The notes under the pieces: generated by a model
Seen by the model: the letters and a program-made list of their open reading frames with translations, nothing else
What the model was told of the DNA's origin: nothing
Database searches by the model: none
Origin: Vescimonas fastidiosa
GTDB lineage: Bacteria; Bacillota; Clostridia; Oscillospirales; Oscillospiraceae
NCBI RefSeq assembly: GCF_018326305.1
Contig: NZ_AP023415.1
Location: 1,054,001 to 1,118,000 of the forward strand
Length of the DNA: 64,000 bases
Direction: 5' to 3'
Translations under genes and position numbers: made by a program
In this document: positions 1 to 8,039 of the stretch, in pieces
Layout of the letters: every line of letters begins with the position of its first letter
How positions within the stretch are numbered: position 1 is the stretch's first letter

Positions 1-45
1 TCCCGGCCCCTGGCATATGCGGTTTAAGCGTGGGGTATATAAAAT

Positions 46-92
46 GTAGGAGCGGTATAGGGATGGTGTTTTTTCCCCTTTACCGCTCCTAC
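46..92 (-). terminator. Hairpin downstream of the GGGtGRT gene
   Basis: A perfect 12-bp inverted repeat (46-57 with 81-92) has a 23-base loop. Read on the minus strand it lies about 45 bases past the stop codon of the GGGtGRT gene and runs into an AT-rich stretch (ATTTTATATA). It is probably that operon's terminator. No coding sequence is visible in the first 138 bases. Confidence 0.5.
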
Positions 93-138
93 TTGCGTCT
101 AAAATATAATATTTATGCGGCTCTGCAAGCCTATCGCC

Positions 139-1137
139 TTACTTAATAGCTTCTGCCACAGCCACAGCCACGGCCACGGTGGCGCCCACCATGGGGTTAT
201 TGCCCATGCCCAAAAAGCCCATCATCTCCACATGGGCAGGCACAGAGCTGGACCCGGCGAACTGGGCGTCGCTGTGCATACGGCCCATGGTGTCGGTCAT
301 GCCATAGGAGGCAGGGCCGGCGGCCATGTTGTCCGGGTGCAGGGTACGGCCCGTACCACCGCCGGAGGCCACGGAGAAATACTTCTTACCCTGCTCGATG
401 CACTCCTTCTTGTAGGTGCCGGCCACAGGATGCTGGAAGCGGGTGGGGTTGGTGGAGTTACCGGTGATGGACACATCCACGCCCTCGAAGTGCATGATGG
501 CCACGCCCTCGCGCACATCATCCGCGCCGTAGCAGCGGACGCTGGCCCGCTCGCCCTCGGAGTAGCGGATCTCCCGCACTACCTTCAGCTCACTTGTGTA
601 GTAGTCAAACTGGGTCTGCACATAGGTGAAGCCGTTGATACGGCTGATGATCTGGGCGGCGTCCTTACCCAGGCCGTTGAGGATCACGCGCAGGGGCTCC
701 TTGCGGGCCTTGTTGGCGTTTTTCACAATGCCGATGGCGCCCTCGGCGGCGGCGAAGGACTCGTGGCCCGCCAGGAAGGCGAAGCACTTGCTCTCCTCGC
801 TGAGGAGCATAGCGCCCAGGTTGCCGTGGCCCAGACCCACCTTGCGGTCCTCGGCCACAGACCCGTCGATGCAGAAGGACTGCAGGCCCACGCCGATCAG
901 CTTGGCAGCCTCGGCTGCGGTCTTGACTCCGGCCTTCAGCGCGATGGCCGCGCCCACGGTGTAAGCCCAGCAGGCATTTTCGAAGCAAATGGGCTGGATG
1001 CTCTTTACGATCTCATAGGGGTCAAAGCCCTTGGCCTTGCAGATTTCCCGGCACTCCTCCACGGAGCCGATGCCGTACTGAGCGAGGACGCCGCTGATCT
1101 TGTCGATTCTTCTTTCGTAGCTTTCAAACAGTGCCAT
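139..1137 (-). CDS. GGGtGRT family protein
   Basis: This 332-residue protein belongs to the family named after its GGGTGRT sequence, which is visible here in the C-terminal third (SGGGTGRTLHPDNM). The family's biochemical role is not established. It is repeatedly found beside a NifU-like scaffold in Clostridia, so a part in Fe-S cluster handling is inferred. The C-terminus is Ala/Val-rich. I start it at the ATG at 1137, which has an AGGAGG ribosome binding site 8-9 bases upstream; a longer in-frame ATG at 1203 would overlap the upstream gene. It lies 16 bases downstream of the scaffold gene, so the two are probably co-transcribed. Confidence 0.85.
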   Translation of the reverse strand: MALFESYERRIDKISGVLAQYGIGSVEECREICKAKGFDPYEIVKSIQPICFENACWAYTVGAAIALKAGVKTAAEAAKLIGVGLQSFCIDGSVAEDRKVGLGHGNLGAMLLSEESKCFAFLAGHESFAAAEGAIGIVKNANKARKEPLRVILNGLGKDAAQIISRINGFTYVQTQFDYYTSELKVVREIRYSEGERASVRCYGADDVREGVAIMHFEGVDVSITGNSTNPTRFQHPVAGTYKKECIEQGKKYFSVASGGGTGRTLHPDNMAAGPASYGMTDTMGRMHSDAQFAGSSSVPAHVEMMGFLGMGNNPMVGATVAVAVAVAEAIK

Positions 1138-1153
1138 AATTTCGCCCTCCTCC

Positions 1154-1846
1154 TTATTCCTGTCTGGGATCGACATACTTCGCCGCATTGTCGAACTGAC
1201 CATAGTGACCCTTGGCCTTTTCCAGGGCGGTGGCTGCGTCGTCGCCCTTCTTGATAAAGTCCATCATCTTGCCCAGACTGATGAACTCGTAGCCCACGAT
1301 CTCATCGTCCTTGTTCAGAGCCACTCTTGTCACATAGCCCTCGGCCATCTCCAAATAGCGGGGCCCCTTTTCCTTGGTGGCAAACATGGTGCCCACCTGG
1401 CTGCGCAGGCCCTTGCCCAGATCCTCCAGGGAAGCGCCCACCGCCAGACCGCCCTCGGAGAAAGCGGACTGGGTACGGCCATACACGATCTGCAAAAACA
1501 GCTCCCGCATGGCGGTATTGATAGCGTCGCACACCAGGTCGGTGTTCAATGCCTCCAGAATGGTCTTGCCGATGAGAATTTCGGATGCCATAGCAGCGGA
1601 ATGGGTCATGCCGGAGCAGCCGATGGTCTCCACCAGAGCCTCCTCGATAACGCCGTTTTTCACATTCAGCGTCAGCTTGCAGGCGCCCTGCTGAGGAGCG
1701 CACCAGCCGATACCGTGGGTGAAGCCGGAAATGTCGCCGATCTCCTTAGCCTGGACCCACTTTCCCTCCTCGGGAATAGGCGCAGGGCCATGATAAGCGC
1801 CCTTGGCGATGGGGCACATATGCTGCACTTCGCTGGTATAGATCAT
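1154..1846 (-). CDS. NifU/IscU-like iron-sulfur cluster assembly scaffold protein
   Basis: This 230-residue protein resembles the Clostridial stand-alone NifU/IscU-like scaffold: Cys-containing motifs GIGWCAPQQGAC and ETIGCSGMTHS provide likely cluster or zinc ligands, followed by an IscU-like helical segment. It would hold a nascent Fe-S cluster in the cytoplasm. ATG at 1846 is preferred (AAGGA about 10 bases upstream); an in-frame TTG at 1855 is possible. It is first in a two-gene unit with the GGGtGRT gene and has a consensus promoter upstream. No cysteine desulfurase gene is next to it in this window. Confidence 0.85.
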   Translation of the reverse strand: MIYTSEVQHMCPIAKGAYHGPAPIPEEGKWVQAKEIGDISGFTHGIGWCAPQQGACKLTLNVKNGVIEEALVETIGCSGMTHSAAMASEILIGKTILEALNTDLVCDAINTAMRELFLQIVYGRTQSAFSEGGLAVGASLEDLGKGLRSQVGTMFATKEKGPRYLEMAEGYVTRVALNKDDEIVGYEFISLGKMMDFIKKGDDAATALEKAKGHYGQFDNAAKYVDPRQE

Positions 1847-1899
1847 AATAGCCAAATCCTTTCTATGTGATATGTTTCTGCTGTTCTCAGTTCACTTCG

Positions 1900-1928
1900 A
1901 TTATAACAAATATTTTCCTTCTTTGCAA
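1900..1928 (-). promoter_or_regulatory. Sigma-A-type promoter for the scaffold/GGGtGRT operon
   Basis: On the minus strand TTGCAA (1923-1928) is followed after exactly 17 bases by a perfect TATAAT (1900-1905). It points at the NifU-like gene and leaves a leader of about 45 bases. Confidence 0.7.
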
Positions 1929-1951
1929 GGAACTATACATTATAACATCTT

Positions 1952-2151
1952 CAGCGTGTCAAAAAGCCTCGCAGAGTTTGCCGCCCGCAGGCGGCAAAGA
2001 AATAAAATCATTTTCTCTCGCGACATGTGCGTGAGAGAAAATACCTCTCGGGCTGCCAGTGTGGAATTTGTCCGTAAAAGACGGACAAATTATGCGCGCA
2101 GCAGACCGCAAGTCTTTTGTCGGAAAAACCCGGAGGGTTTTTCGACAGTCT
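1952..2151 (+). repeat. Four-hairpin intergenic repeat, copy 1 (full length)
   Basis: This 200-bp element begins CAGCGTGTC and ends CGACAGTCT. It contains four hairpins in order: GCCGCC/GGCGGC; an imperfect ATTTTCTCTC/GAGAGAAAAT stem; a perfect 11-bp stem (2065-2075 with 2081-2091, loop AAAAG); and GGAAAAACCC/GGGTTTTTC. It has no credible open reading frame. The hexamer CATCTT occurs directly on both sides (1946-1951 and 2152-2157), which could be a short target duplication or chance. It fills most of the gap between the scaffold operon promoter and the end of trpS. Confidence 0.85.
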
Positions 2152-2172
2152 CATCTTGATATGATCTCGCCC

Positions 2173-3177
2173 TTACTTCGCCACAAACCCTATCTTGCGG
2201 TATACCTTGCTCAGGGTCTTTTGGGCCAGGTAGGCAGCGTGCTCCGCTCCCTCCTTGTAAACGCTCTCCAGGTACGCCTTGTCCTTCATAATGCGCTCGG
2301 ACTCCTCCCGCAGGGGCCGCAGCAGCTCCACCACGGCCTCGCCCACAGCGGGCTTGAAAACGCCGTAGCCCTGGCCTGCGAACTCCGCCTCCGCCTCCGC
2401 CAAGGTCTTGCCGGTGGCGGCGCAGTAGATGGTCAGCAGGTTGGAGATGCCGGCCTTATTCTCCTTGTCAAACTTCACCGCCGTCTCGCAGTCGGTAACG
2501 GCGCGCTTAAACTTGCGCATGATGTCCTCGGGCTTGTCCATCATAAATACGCATCCGTCGGGGTCGGACTTACTCATTTTGCTTTCGGGATTTGCCAGGC
2601 TCATGACCCGGGCTCCCATTTTGGGGATAAAAGCACCCGGCAGGGTAAAGGTATCTCCGTACACGCTGTTAAACCGCTGGGCAATGTCCCTTGTCAGCTC
2701 CACATGCTGCCGTTGGTCCTCTCCCACCGGCACCAGATCCGCCTGATACAGCAGAATATCCGAGGCCATCAAAACCGGGTAGGTGAACAGTCCCGCGGTG
2801 ATATTGTCCGCGTGCTGCTTGGCCTTGGCCTTAAACTGGGTCATGCGGCTCAGCTCACCAAACTGGGTGTAGCAGCCCAGCACCCAGCTCAGCTCCGCGT
2901 GCTGGGGCACATGGCTCTGGATGAACATGATGTTTTTCTTGGGGTCCAGGCCGCAGGCGATGTACTGGGCCAACTGGTTCACACTGCGGCGGCGCAGGGT
3001 AGCCGGGTCCTGCCGCACGGTGATGGCGTGCATATCCACGATGCAGTACAGGCAGTCATATTCCTCCTGCAGATCCACCCAGTTGCGAATGGCTCCCATG
3101 TAAGAGCCCAGGGTCAGCTCTCCGCTGGGCTGAATACCGCTGAATATCCGCTTTTTCTTCTCCACTGTGTTCTCCAT
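2173..3177 (-). CDS. trpS: Tryptophanyl-tRNA synthetase
   Basis: This class Ic synthetase charges tRNA-Trp using ATP. The 334-residue length is normal. The HIGH-like signature is GSYMGA at residues 24-29 and KMSKS is intact at 200-204. The conserved MASDILLYQADLVPVGEDQ block (137-155) supplies the tryptophan-recognising Asp140. Start ATG at 3177. It stands alone on the minus strand, divergent from gltX; the roughly 200-base shared region has no recognisable T-box leader. Confidence 0.97.
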   Translation of the reverse strand: MENTVEKKKRIFSGIQPSGELTLGSYMGAIRNWVDLQEEYDCLYCIVDMHAITVRQDPATLRRRSVNQLAQYIACGLDPKKNIMFIQSHVPQHAELSWVLGCYTQFGELSRMTQFKAKAKQHADNITAGLFTYPVLMASDILLYQADLVPVGEDQRQHVELTRDIAQRFNSVYGDTFTLPGAFIPKMGARVMSLANPESKMSKSDPDGCVFMMDKPEDIMRKFKRAVTDCETAVKFDKENKAGISNLLTIYCAATGKTLAEAEAEFAGQGYGVFKPAVGEAVVELLRPLREESERIMKDKAYLESVYKEGAEHAAYLAQKTLSKVYRKIGFVAK

Positions 3178-3282
3178 TCCTTCATTACTCCTTCCGTAAA
3201 CAGGGCCGAAGCCCCATTTTATTCAAATCATCGTTATGGTATCACCTTTCCCGCAAAAAAGCAACGGGATATGCTTTTTTTC

Positions 3283-3310
3283 TTGACTTTTTCCCAAGTT
3301 AAAATATAAT
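3283..3310 (+). promoter_or_regulatory. Promoter for gltX
   Basis: TTGACT (3283-3288), a 16-base spacer and a perfect TATAAT (3305-3310) lie about 65 bases upstream of the gltX start. Confidence 0.7.
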
Positions 3311-3375
3311 AGTATGGTATATTTTTATTGTGGATTCGTATCCCCATTTTGATTTTTCTGCGGAGGTTTATTGCC

Positions 3376-4860
3376 ATGACACTGGATCACAGCTATTTTG
3401 AGCAGATGGAGGCCAAGATTCCCCACGGTCAGGTGCGCACCCGTTTTGCCCCCTCACCCACGGGATATATGCATGTGGGCAATCTGCGCACGGCCCTGTA
3501 CACCTGGCTCATAGCCCGCAGCCACGGCGGCACATTTATTCTGCGCATTGAGGACACGGACCAGAGCCGCCTGGTTTCCGGCGCCGTGGATGTGATCTAT
3601 CGCACCATGGCCGAGTGCGGCCTCACCCATGACGAGGGTCCCGATGTAGGCGGCCCCGTGGCCCCCTATATCCAGTCCCAGCGCCGGGACACCTACGGAA
3701 AGTATGCCCGGCTGCTGGTGGAAAAAGGCGCCGCCTACTACTGCTTCTGCGAAAAGGCCGAGTCCGAGGAGGACAGCGGCGACTTCAGCCGCGCCGCCGA
3801 CCCCTGCCGGAGCCTAACGGCAGAGCAGGTAGCCGAGAAGCTGGCCCAGGGCCTGCCCTATGTTATCCGGCAAAAGATCCCCACAGAGGGCTCTACCACC
3901 TTCCACGACGCCATTTTCGGCGACATCACCGTGGAAAACAGCACGCTGGACGACCAGGTGCTCCTCAAGCGTGACGGCCTCCCCACCTATAACTTTGCCA
4001 ATGTCATCGACGACCATCTCATGGGCATCACCCATGTGGTCCGGGGCAGCGAGTACCTCTCCTCCGCCCCCAAATACGACCTGCTCTACCGTTCCTTCGG
4101 CTGGGAAATTCCCACCTATGTCCACTGCTCCCCGGTGATGCGTGACGCTCAGAACAAAATGTCCAAGCGCCACGGGGACCCCTCCTATGAGGATCTGAAG
4201 GCCCAGGGCTATCTCACGGAGGCCATTGTCAACTATGTGGCCCTCCTGGGCTGGAGCCCCAAGGGCGATTTGGCCGAGCAGGAGATTTTCACCCTGCCGG
4301 AGCTGGTAAAGGCCTTTGATATTGCGGGCATTTCCAAGTCTCCCGCCATTTTCGACCGGGCCAAGCTGGACCATTTTAACGCCGTGTATCTCCGGGCCAT
4401 GGCTCCGGAGGCCTTTGCCAAGGTGGCCGAGCCCTATATCCGCCAGACGGTAAAGGGCGATTTCGACATAGCCGCCATCGCCGCCCTGCTCCAGGCCCGG
4501 TGCGAGCGCCTTTCGGACATCCCTGAAAAGGTGGATTTCTTCGACGCCTGCCCGGACTATGCTATCGAGTTTTTCACCAATAAAAAGGCCAAGACCGATC
4601 CTGCGGTCTGCAAGGATATGCTCCAGGCCGCCATTCCCATGCTGGAGTCCCTTTCCACCTGGACGGTGGAGAGTGTCCACGACGGCCTCATTGCCCTGGC
4701 CGAGAAGCTGGAGGTAAAGAACGCCAAGCTCATGTGGCCTGTGCGCATCGCCGCTGCCGGCAAGCTGGTCACCCCCGGCGGTGCCGTGGAGATCTGCGCC
4801 ATTCTGGGGAAAGACGAGACCCTCCGCCGTCTGCGTGCGGGTCTCGCCAAGTTGGGCTGA
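3376..4860 (+). CDS. gltX: Glutamyl-tRNA synthetase
   Basis: This 494-residue class I synthetase attaches glutamate to tRNA-Glu (and possibly tRNA-Gln, since the discriminating state cannot be read from sequence alone). FAPSPTGYMHVGN at 24-36 carries the HIGH-type motif (HVGN 33-36), and KMSKR is at 261-265. Cys123, Cys125 and Cys144 could form part of a zinc site. The ATG at 3376 is chosen because GGAGG sits 9 bases upstream; a longer in-frame ATG at 3328 lacks this. The stop overlaps the next start (TGATG), so translation of the SpoIIM-like gene is probably coupled. Confidence 0.97.
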   Translation: MTLDHSYFEQMEAKIPHGQVRTRFAPSPTGYMHVGNLRTALYTWLIARSHGGTFILRIEDTDQSRLVSGAVDVIYRTMAECGLTHDEGPDVGGPVAPYIQSQRRDTYGKYARLLVEKGAAYYCFCEKAESEEDSGDFSRAADPCRSLTAEQVAEKLAQGLPYVIRQKIPTEGSTTFHDAIFGDITVENSTLDDQVLLKRDGLPTYNFANVIDDHLMGITHVVRGSEYLSSAPKYDLLYRSFGWEIPTYVHCSPVMRDAQNKMSKRHGDPSYEDLKAQGYLTEAIVNYVALLGWSPKGDLAEQEIFTLPELVKAFDIAGISKSPAIFDRAKLDHFNAVYLRAMAPEAFAKVAEPYIRQTVKGDFDIAAIAALLQARCERLSDIPEKVDFFDACPDYAIEFFTNKKAKTDPAVCKDMLQAAIPMLESLSTWTVESVHDGLIALAEKLEVKNAKLMWPVRIAAAGKLVTPGGAVEICAILGKDETLRRLRAGLAKLG

Positions 4861-5477
4861 TGGAAAACTGCAAGCGTCTTTACGCCGACACTCTGGCGTT
4901 TTACCGCCGGGAGCTCAGCGGCCCGGTGTTCACCGCCGGCTGGGCCTTTGCCGGGATCGTGGTGCTGGGCTTTGCCTTCAGCCTGCTCTCCCCCACCCGG
5001 GCCGATGCCGTCATCGCCTATTATGCTCAAATGCTCGGCCAGTCCGGCGTGGCGGATGAAGGCGGCAATATTCAGTTTTTTGCCCTGCTGATGAATAACC
5101 TGGTGGCCATGGCCCTGTCTTTGGTCTACGGACTCATTCCCTTTCTCCGTCTGCCCGCTCTGACCCTGGGCACCAACGGCGCTATCCTGGGCCTGTTCGC
5201 CGGCTACTATATGCGGCAAAACATCTCCCTGCTCAAATACCTGCTGGGCATCCTGCCCCATGGCATCTTCGAGCTGACGGCTCTTATCCTCTCCGCCGCC
5301 ATGGGTCTCTACCTGTGCAGCACCGTGACCAATGCCCTGCGCAAAAAGCAGACCGGCGTCCTCCGCCCGGCCCTGCACCGCTGCTGCCAGATTCTCTACC
5401 TCTGGGTCCTTCCCCTGCTCTTCATTGCCGCCCTGGTAGAAACCTATATCACCCCGATTTTATTCAATTTGGTATAA
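4860..5477 (+). CDS. Stage II sporulation protein M (SpoIIM/DUF95) family membrane protein
   Basis: This 205-residue integral membrane protein has about five hydrophobic segments (near 25-45, 75-95, 100-118, 125-153, 175-197). The SpoIIM-family pattern is clear: paired Asn at 79-80 (LLMNNLVA), TNGAILG at 105-111, and PHGIFE at 133-138. Classical SpoIIM belongs to the SpoIIDMP peptidoglycan-remodelling complex that drives engulfment; many family members outside the spoII loci have unknown roles, so I assign only the family. Its start codon shares one base with the gltX stop, and no other sporulation gene adjoins it. Confidence 0.85.
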   Translation: MENCKRLYADTLAFYRRELSGPVFTAGWAFAGIVVLGFAFSLLSPTRADAVIAYYAQMLGQSGVADEGGNIQFFALLMNNLVAMALSLVYGLIPFLRLPALTLGTNGAILGLFAGYYMRQNISLLKYLLGILPHGIFELTALILSAAMGLYLCSTVTNALRKKQTGVLRPALHRCCQILYLWVLPLLFIAALVETYITPILFNLV

Positions 5478-5508
5478 TTGATATAAAAGCCCACACCCCT
5501 TGCAACCT

Positions 5509-5549
5509 GTCATTGCGAAGCCAGTGCGCACACTGGTGTGGCAATCCGC
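5509..5549 (+). repeat. GTCATTGCGAG-type palindromic repeat
   Basis: GTCATTGCGAAG leads into CCAGTG-CGCA-CACTGG and ends GTGGCAATCCG. It is the first of six similar copies (also near 24743, 26249, 26657, 32588 and 32973). It lies in the 176-base gap between the SpoIIM-like gene and glnN. Confidence 0.8.
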
Positions 5550-5653
5550 ATCCCCCGTCCCCAAAAATATCTTCCCTATTCCCTCAAATTGTTCCCCCCG
5601 CACACGCGAAATCTATATAAAAACTGCCGCGGACGCGGCGAAAGGAGTTTGCA

Positions 5654-7750
5654 ATGGACGAACCCACCAAGCGTATCCCTGAATTTTTCGGCTGCATGGT
5701 CTTTAATGAGGACAAAATGCGACAGCGTCTGTCCGCCGATGCCTATGAAGCCTGGCAGCAGTGCATGACCCACGGCACCCCCTTGCCCCGCTCCATTGCC
5801 GACCAGATCGCCGCCGCCATGAAGGACTGGGCCACCGAGCTGGGCGCCACCCACTATACACACTGGTTCCAGCCCATGACCGGTGTCACCGCCGAAAAGC
5901 ACGACAGCTTCATCACTCCCTCCGGCAACGACTCCGTCATCATGGAGCTCTCCGGCAAGGAGCTGTCCCGGGGCGAGGCCGATGCCTCCTCCTTCCCCTC
6001 CGGCGGCCTGCGGGCCACCTTTGAGGCCCGGGGCTACACCGCCTGGGACCCCACCTCCTATGCCTTCGTAAAGGACAAAACCCTGTATATCCCCACGGTT
6101 TTCTGCTCTTACAGCGGCCAGACCCTGGATAAAAAGACCCCCCTCCTGCGCTCCATCAGCCGCCTGGACCAGCAGTGCCTGCGCATTCTGCGTCTGTTCG
6201 GCAACACCGAGGCCCACCATGTCATTCCTCAGGTAGGTCCCGAGCAGGAGTACTTCCTCATTGATAAATCCATGTACCAGCGCCGGGAGGATCTGAAGCT
6301 CTGCGGCCGCACTCTTTTCGGAGCCCGCCCCCCCAAGGGCCAGGAGCTGGACGACCACTATTACGGGGCCATCAAGCCCCGGGTAGCCAAATTCATGCAG
6401 GAGCTGGACGAGGAGCTGTGGAAGCTGGGCGTGTTCGCCAAAACAGAGCACAACGAGGTGGCCCCGGCCCAGCACGAGCTGGCCCCGGTCTACACCGACG
6501 CCAACACCGCCACCGACCACAACCAGCTGACCATGGCGCTGCTAAAAAAAGTAGCCGACCGCCACGACCTGGTGTGCCTGCTCCACGAAAAGCCCTTCGC
6601 CGGGGTCAACGGCAGCGGCAAGCACGACAACTGGTCTTTGGCCACGGACACCGGGGAAAACCTCCTAAAGCCCGGCAAGACCCCCAGTCAGAACGCCCAG
6701 TTTCTCCTGTTCCTGGCGGCCTTTATCAAGGGTGTGGACGAGTATCAGGACATTCTCCGCTGCTGCGTCTCCTACCCCGGCAACGACCTGCGCCTGGGAG
6801 GCAGCGAAGCGCCTCCGGCGGTCATCTCCATCTTCCTGGGCGATGAGCTTACCGCCGTGCTGGACTCCATTATCCAGGGCACGGCCTATGTGGACATGAC
6901 CAAAAAGAAGCTGGAGATCGGTGTGGATACCCTGCCGGAGATTCCCCAGGATACCACCGACCGCAACCGCACCTCTCCCCTGGCCTTCACCGGCAACAAG
7001 TTTGAGTTCCGTATGCTGGGCTCCTCCCAGTCCATCGCCAGCCCCAACACCGTGCTCAATACCATCATGGCCGACGAGCTGGGCCAGTTCGCTGACATTT
7101 TGGAGCAGGCCCAGGACTTTAAGTCCGCCCTCCAGACCCTGCTCCATGACACCTTCAAGGCCCACCAGCGCATTATTTTCAACGGCAACGGCTACGACGA
7201 CTCCTGGGCCGAGGAGGCCCAGCGCCGGGGTCTCAGCAACCACCGGGACACCGTGGACAGTATGCCCGCCTACATCGATCCCAAGAACATCAGCCTGTTC
7301 ACCCGGCACGATGTTTTTTCCGAGGTAGAGATGCGGGCCCGGTACGGCATCCACCTGGAAAATTATTGCAAGATCACGGCCATTGAGGCCAACACTCTCC
7401 TTTCCATGATCCGCCGCAATATTTTCCCCGCCGTCTCCCGCTACACCAGCGACCTGGCCCAGGCCGTCCAGCGCAAAAAGGCCCTGTATCTGGACTGCTC
7501 CGCCGAAACGGACCTGCTGCAGCAGCTGACGAATTTGAATAACGAGCTGTATACCACCGCCCAGTCTATGGCCCAGGCTTTGGAAAATGCCCCGGCCTCC
7601 GAGGGGGGCCTTGCCTCCGCCCGGTACTACCGGGATGTGGTCTATGCCCTGGAGTATAAGGCCAGCCACCTGGTCAATGAGCTGGAGGCCAATACCTCCG
7701 CCGAATACTGGCCCTACCCCACCTACGCGGACATTCTCTTCAGCGTGTAA
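5654..7750 (+). CDS. glnN: Glutamine synthetase type III
   Basis: This 698-residue enzyme converts glutamate, ammonia and ATP to glutamine. Its length and motifs match the GSIII class: an N-terminal FFGCMVFNEDKM region, FITPSGNDS, a VGPEQEYFLID glutamate/metal motif, the EHNEVAPAQHELAPVY block, GVNGSGKHDNWS, and the class-specific PLAFTGNKFEFRMLGSS near residues 435-455. It is roughly 1.5 times longer than GSI. The start is supported by AAAGGAG seven bases upstream. It is monocistronic and ends in a strong hairpin terminator. No regulatory glutamine-sensing RNA is visible in the short leader, which instead carries a palindromic repeat. Confidence 0.97.
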   Translation: MDEPTKRIPEFFGCMVFNEDKMRQRLSADAYEAWQQCMTHGTPLPRSIADQIAAAMKDWATELGATHYTHWFQPMTGVTAEKHDSFITPSGNDSVIMELSGKELSRGEADASSFPSGGLRATFEARGYTAWDPTSYAFVKDKTLYIPTVFCSYSGQTLDKKTPLLRSISRLDQQCLRILRLFGNTEAHHVIPQVGPEQEYFLIDKSMYQRREDLKLCGRTLFGARPPKGQELDDHYYGAIKPRVAKFMQELDEELWKLGVFAKTEHNEVAPAQHELAPVYTDANTATDHNQLTMALLKKVADRHDLVCLLHEKPFAGVNGSGKHDNWSLATDTGENLLKPGKTPSQNAQFLLFLAAFIKGVDEYQDILRCCVSYPGNDLRLGGSEAPPAVISIFLGDELTAVLDSIIQGTAYVDMTKKKLEIGVDTLPEIPQDTTDRNRTSPLAFTGNKFEFRMLGSSQSIASPNTVLNTIMADELGQFADILEQAQDFKSALQTLLHDTFKAHQRIIFNGNGYDDSWAEEAQRRGLSNHRDTVDSMPAYIDPKNISLFTRHDVFSEVEMRARYGIHLENYCKITAIEANTLLSMIRRNIFPAVSRYTSDLAQAVQRKKALYLDCSAETDLLQQLTNLNNELYTTAQSMAQALENAPASEGGLASARYYRDVVYALEYKASHLVNELEANTSAEYWPYPTYADILFSV

Positions 7751-7765
7751 AAATTTCCATAAAAA

Positions 7766-7795
7766 ACTCTCCGGCAGATCGCCGGAGAGTTTTTC
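7766..7795 (+). terminator. Intrinsic terminator of glnN
   Basis: ACTCTCCGGC (7766-7775) pairs with GCCGGAGAGT (7781-7790) across a 5-base loop and is followed by TTTTT. It lies 16 bases after the glnN stop. Confidence 0.85.
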
Positions 7796-7996
7796 AGTGT
7801 GCCAAAAAAAGCCTCGCAGAGTTTGCCGCCCGTAGGCGGCAAAGAAATGAAATCATTTTCTCTCGCGACATGTGCGTGAGAGAAAATACAGCTCAGGCTG
7901 CCAGTGTGGAATTTGTCCGTCACAGACGGACAAATTATGCGCGCAGCAGACTGTGAGTCTTTTGTCGGAAAAACCCGGAGGGTTTTTCGACAGTCT
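7795..7996 (+). repeat. Four-hairpin intergenic repeat, copy 2 (full length)
   Basis: A 202-bp copy, very similar to copy 1, with all four hairpins. Hairpin 3 is at 7910-7920/7926-7936 with loop CACAG instead of AAAAG, and the loop of hairpin 1 is CGTA instead of CGCA, so differences fall in loops. It lies between two similar terminator hairpins (7766-7790 and 8001-8033) that share the CTCCGGCAGA sequence. Confidence 0.87.
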
Positions 7997-8000
7997 CAAA

Positions 8001-8033
8001 AAATCTCCGGCAGACAAGTCTGCCGGAGATTTT
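8001..8033. terminator. Bidirectional terminator after the EAL gene
   Basis: A 15-bp stem (8001-8015 with 8018-8033, CTCCGGCAGAC/GTCTGCCGGAG) has T-runs on both strands. It terminates the minus-strand GGDEF/EAL gene that ends at 8040, and could also act on the plus strand. Confidence 0.85.
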
Positions 8034-8039
8034 TTTCAG

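Noticed and set aside
115..1254. Long open frame opposite the GGGtGRT gene
   Set aside because: It is the antisense shadow of a GC-rich gene, His/Gly/Leu-rich without homology. Many similar long frames oppose trpS, glnN, the EAL gene, atpA, glgP, glgC and others.
2059..3309. Plus-strand frame covering the repeat and trpS
   Set aside because: It reads through the four-hairpin repeat and antisense to trpS; no binding site and no recognisable protein.
3178..3375. Possible T-box leader for trpS
   Set aside because: A GGTGATACC sequence faintly resembles the T-box core, but there is no specifier stem-loop, no matching antiterminator bulge and the leader is too short.
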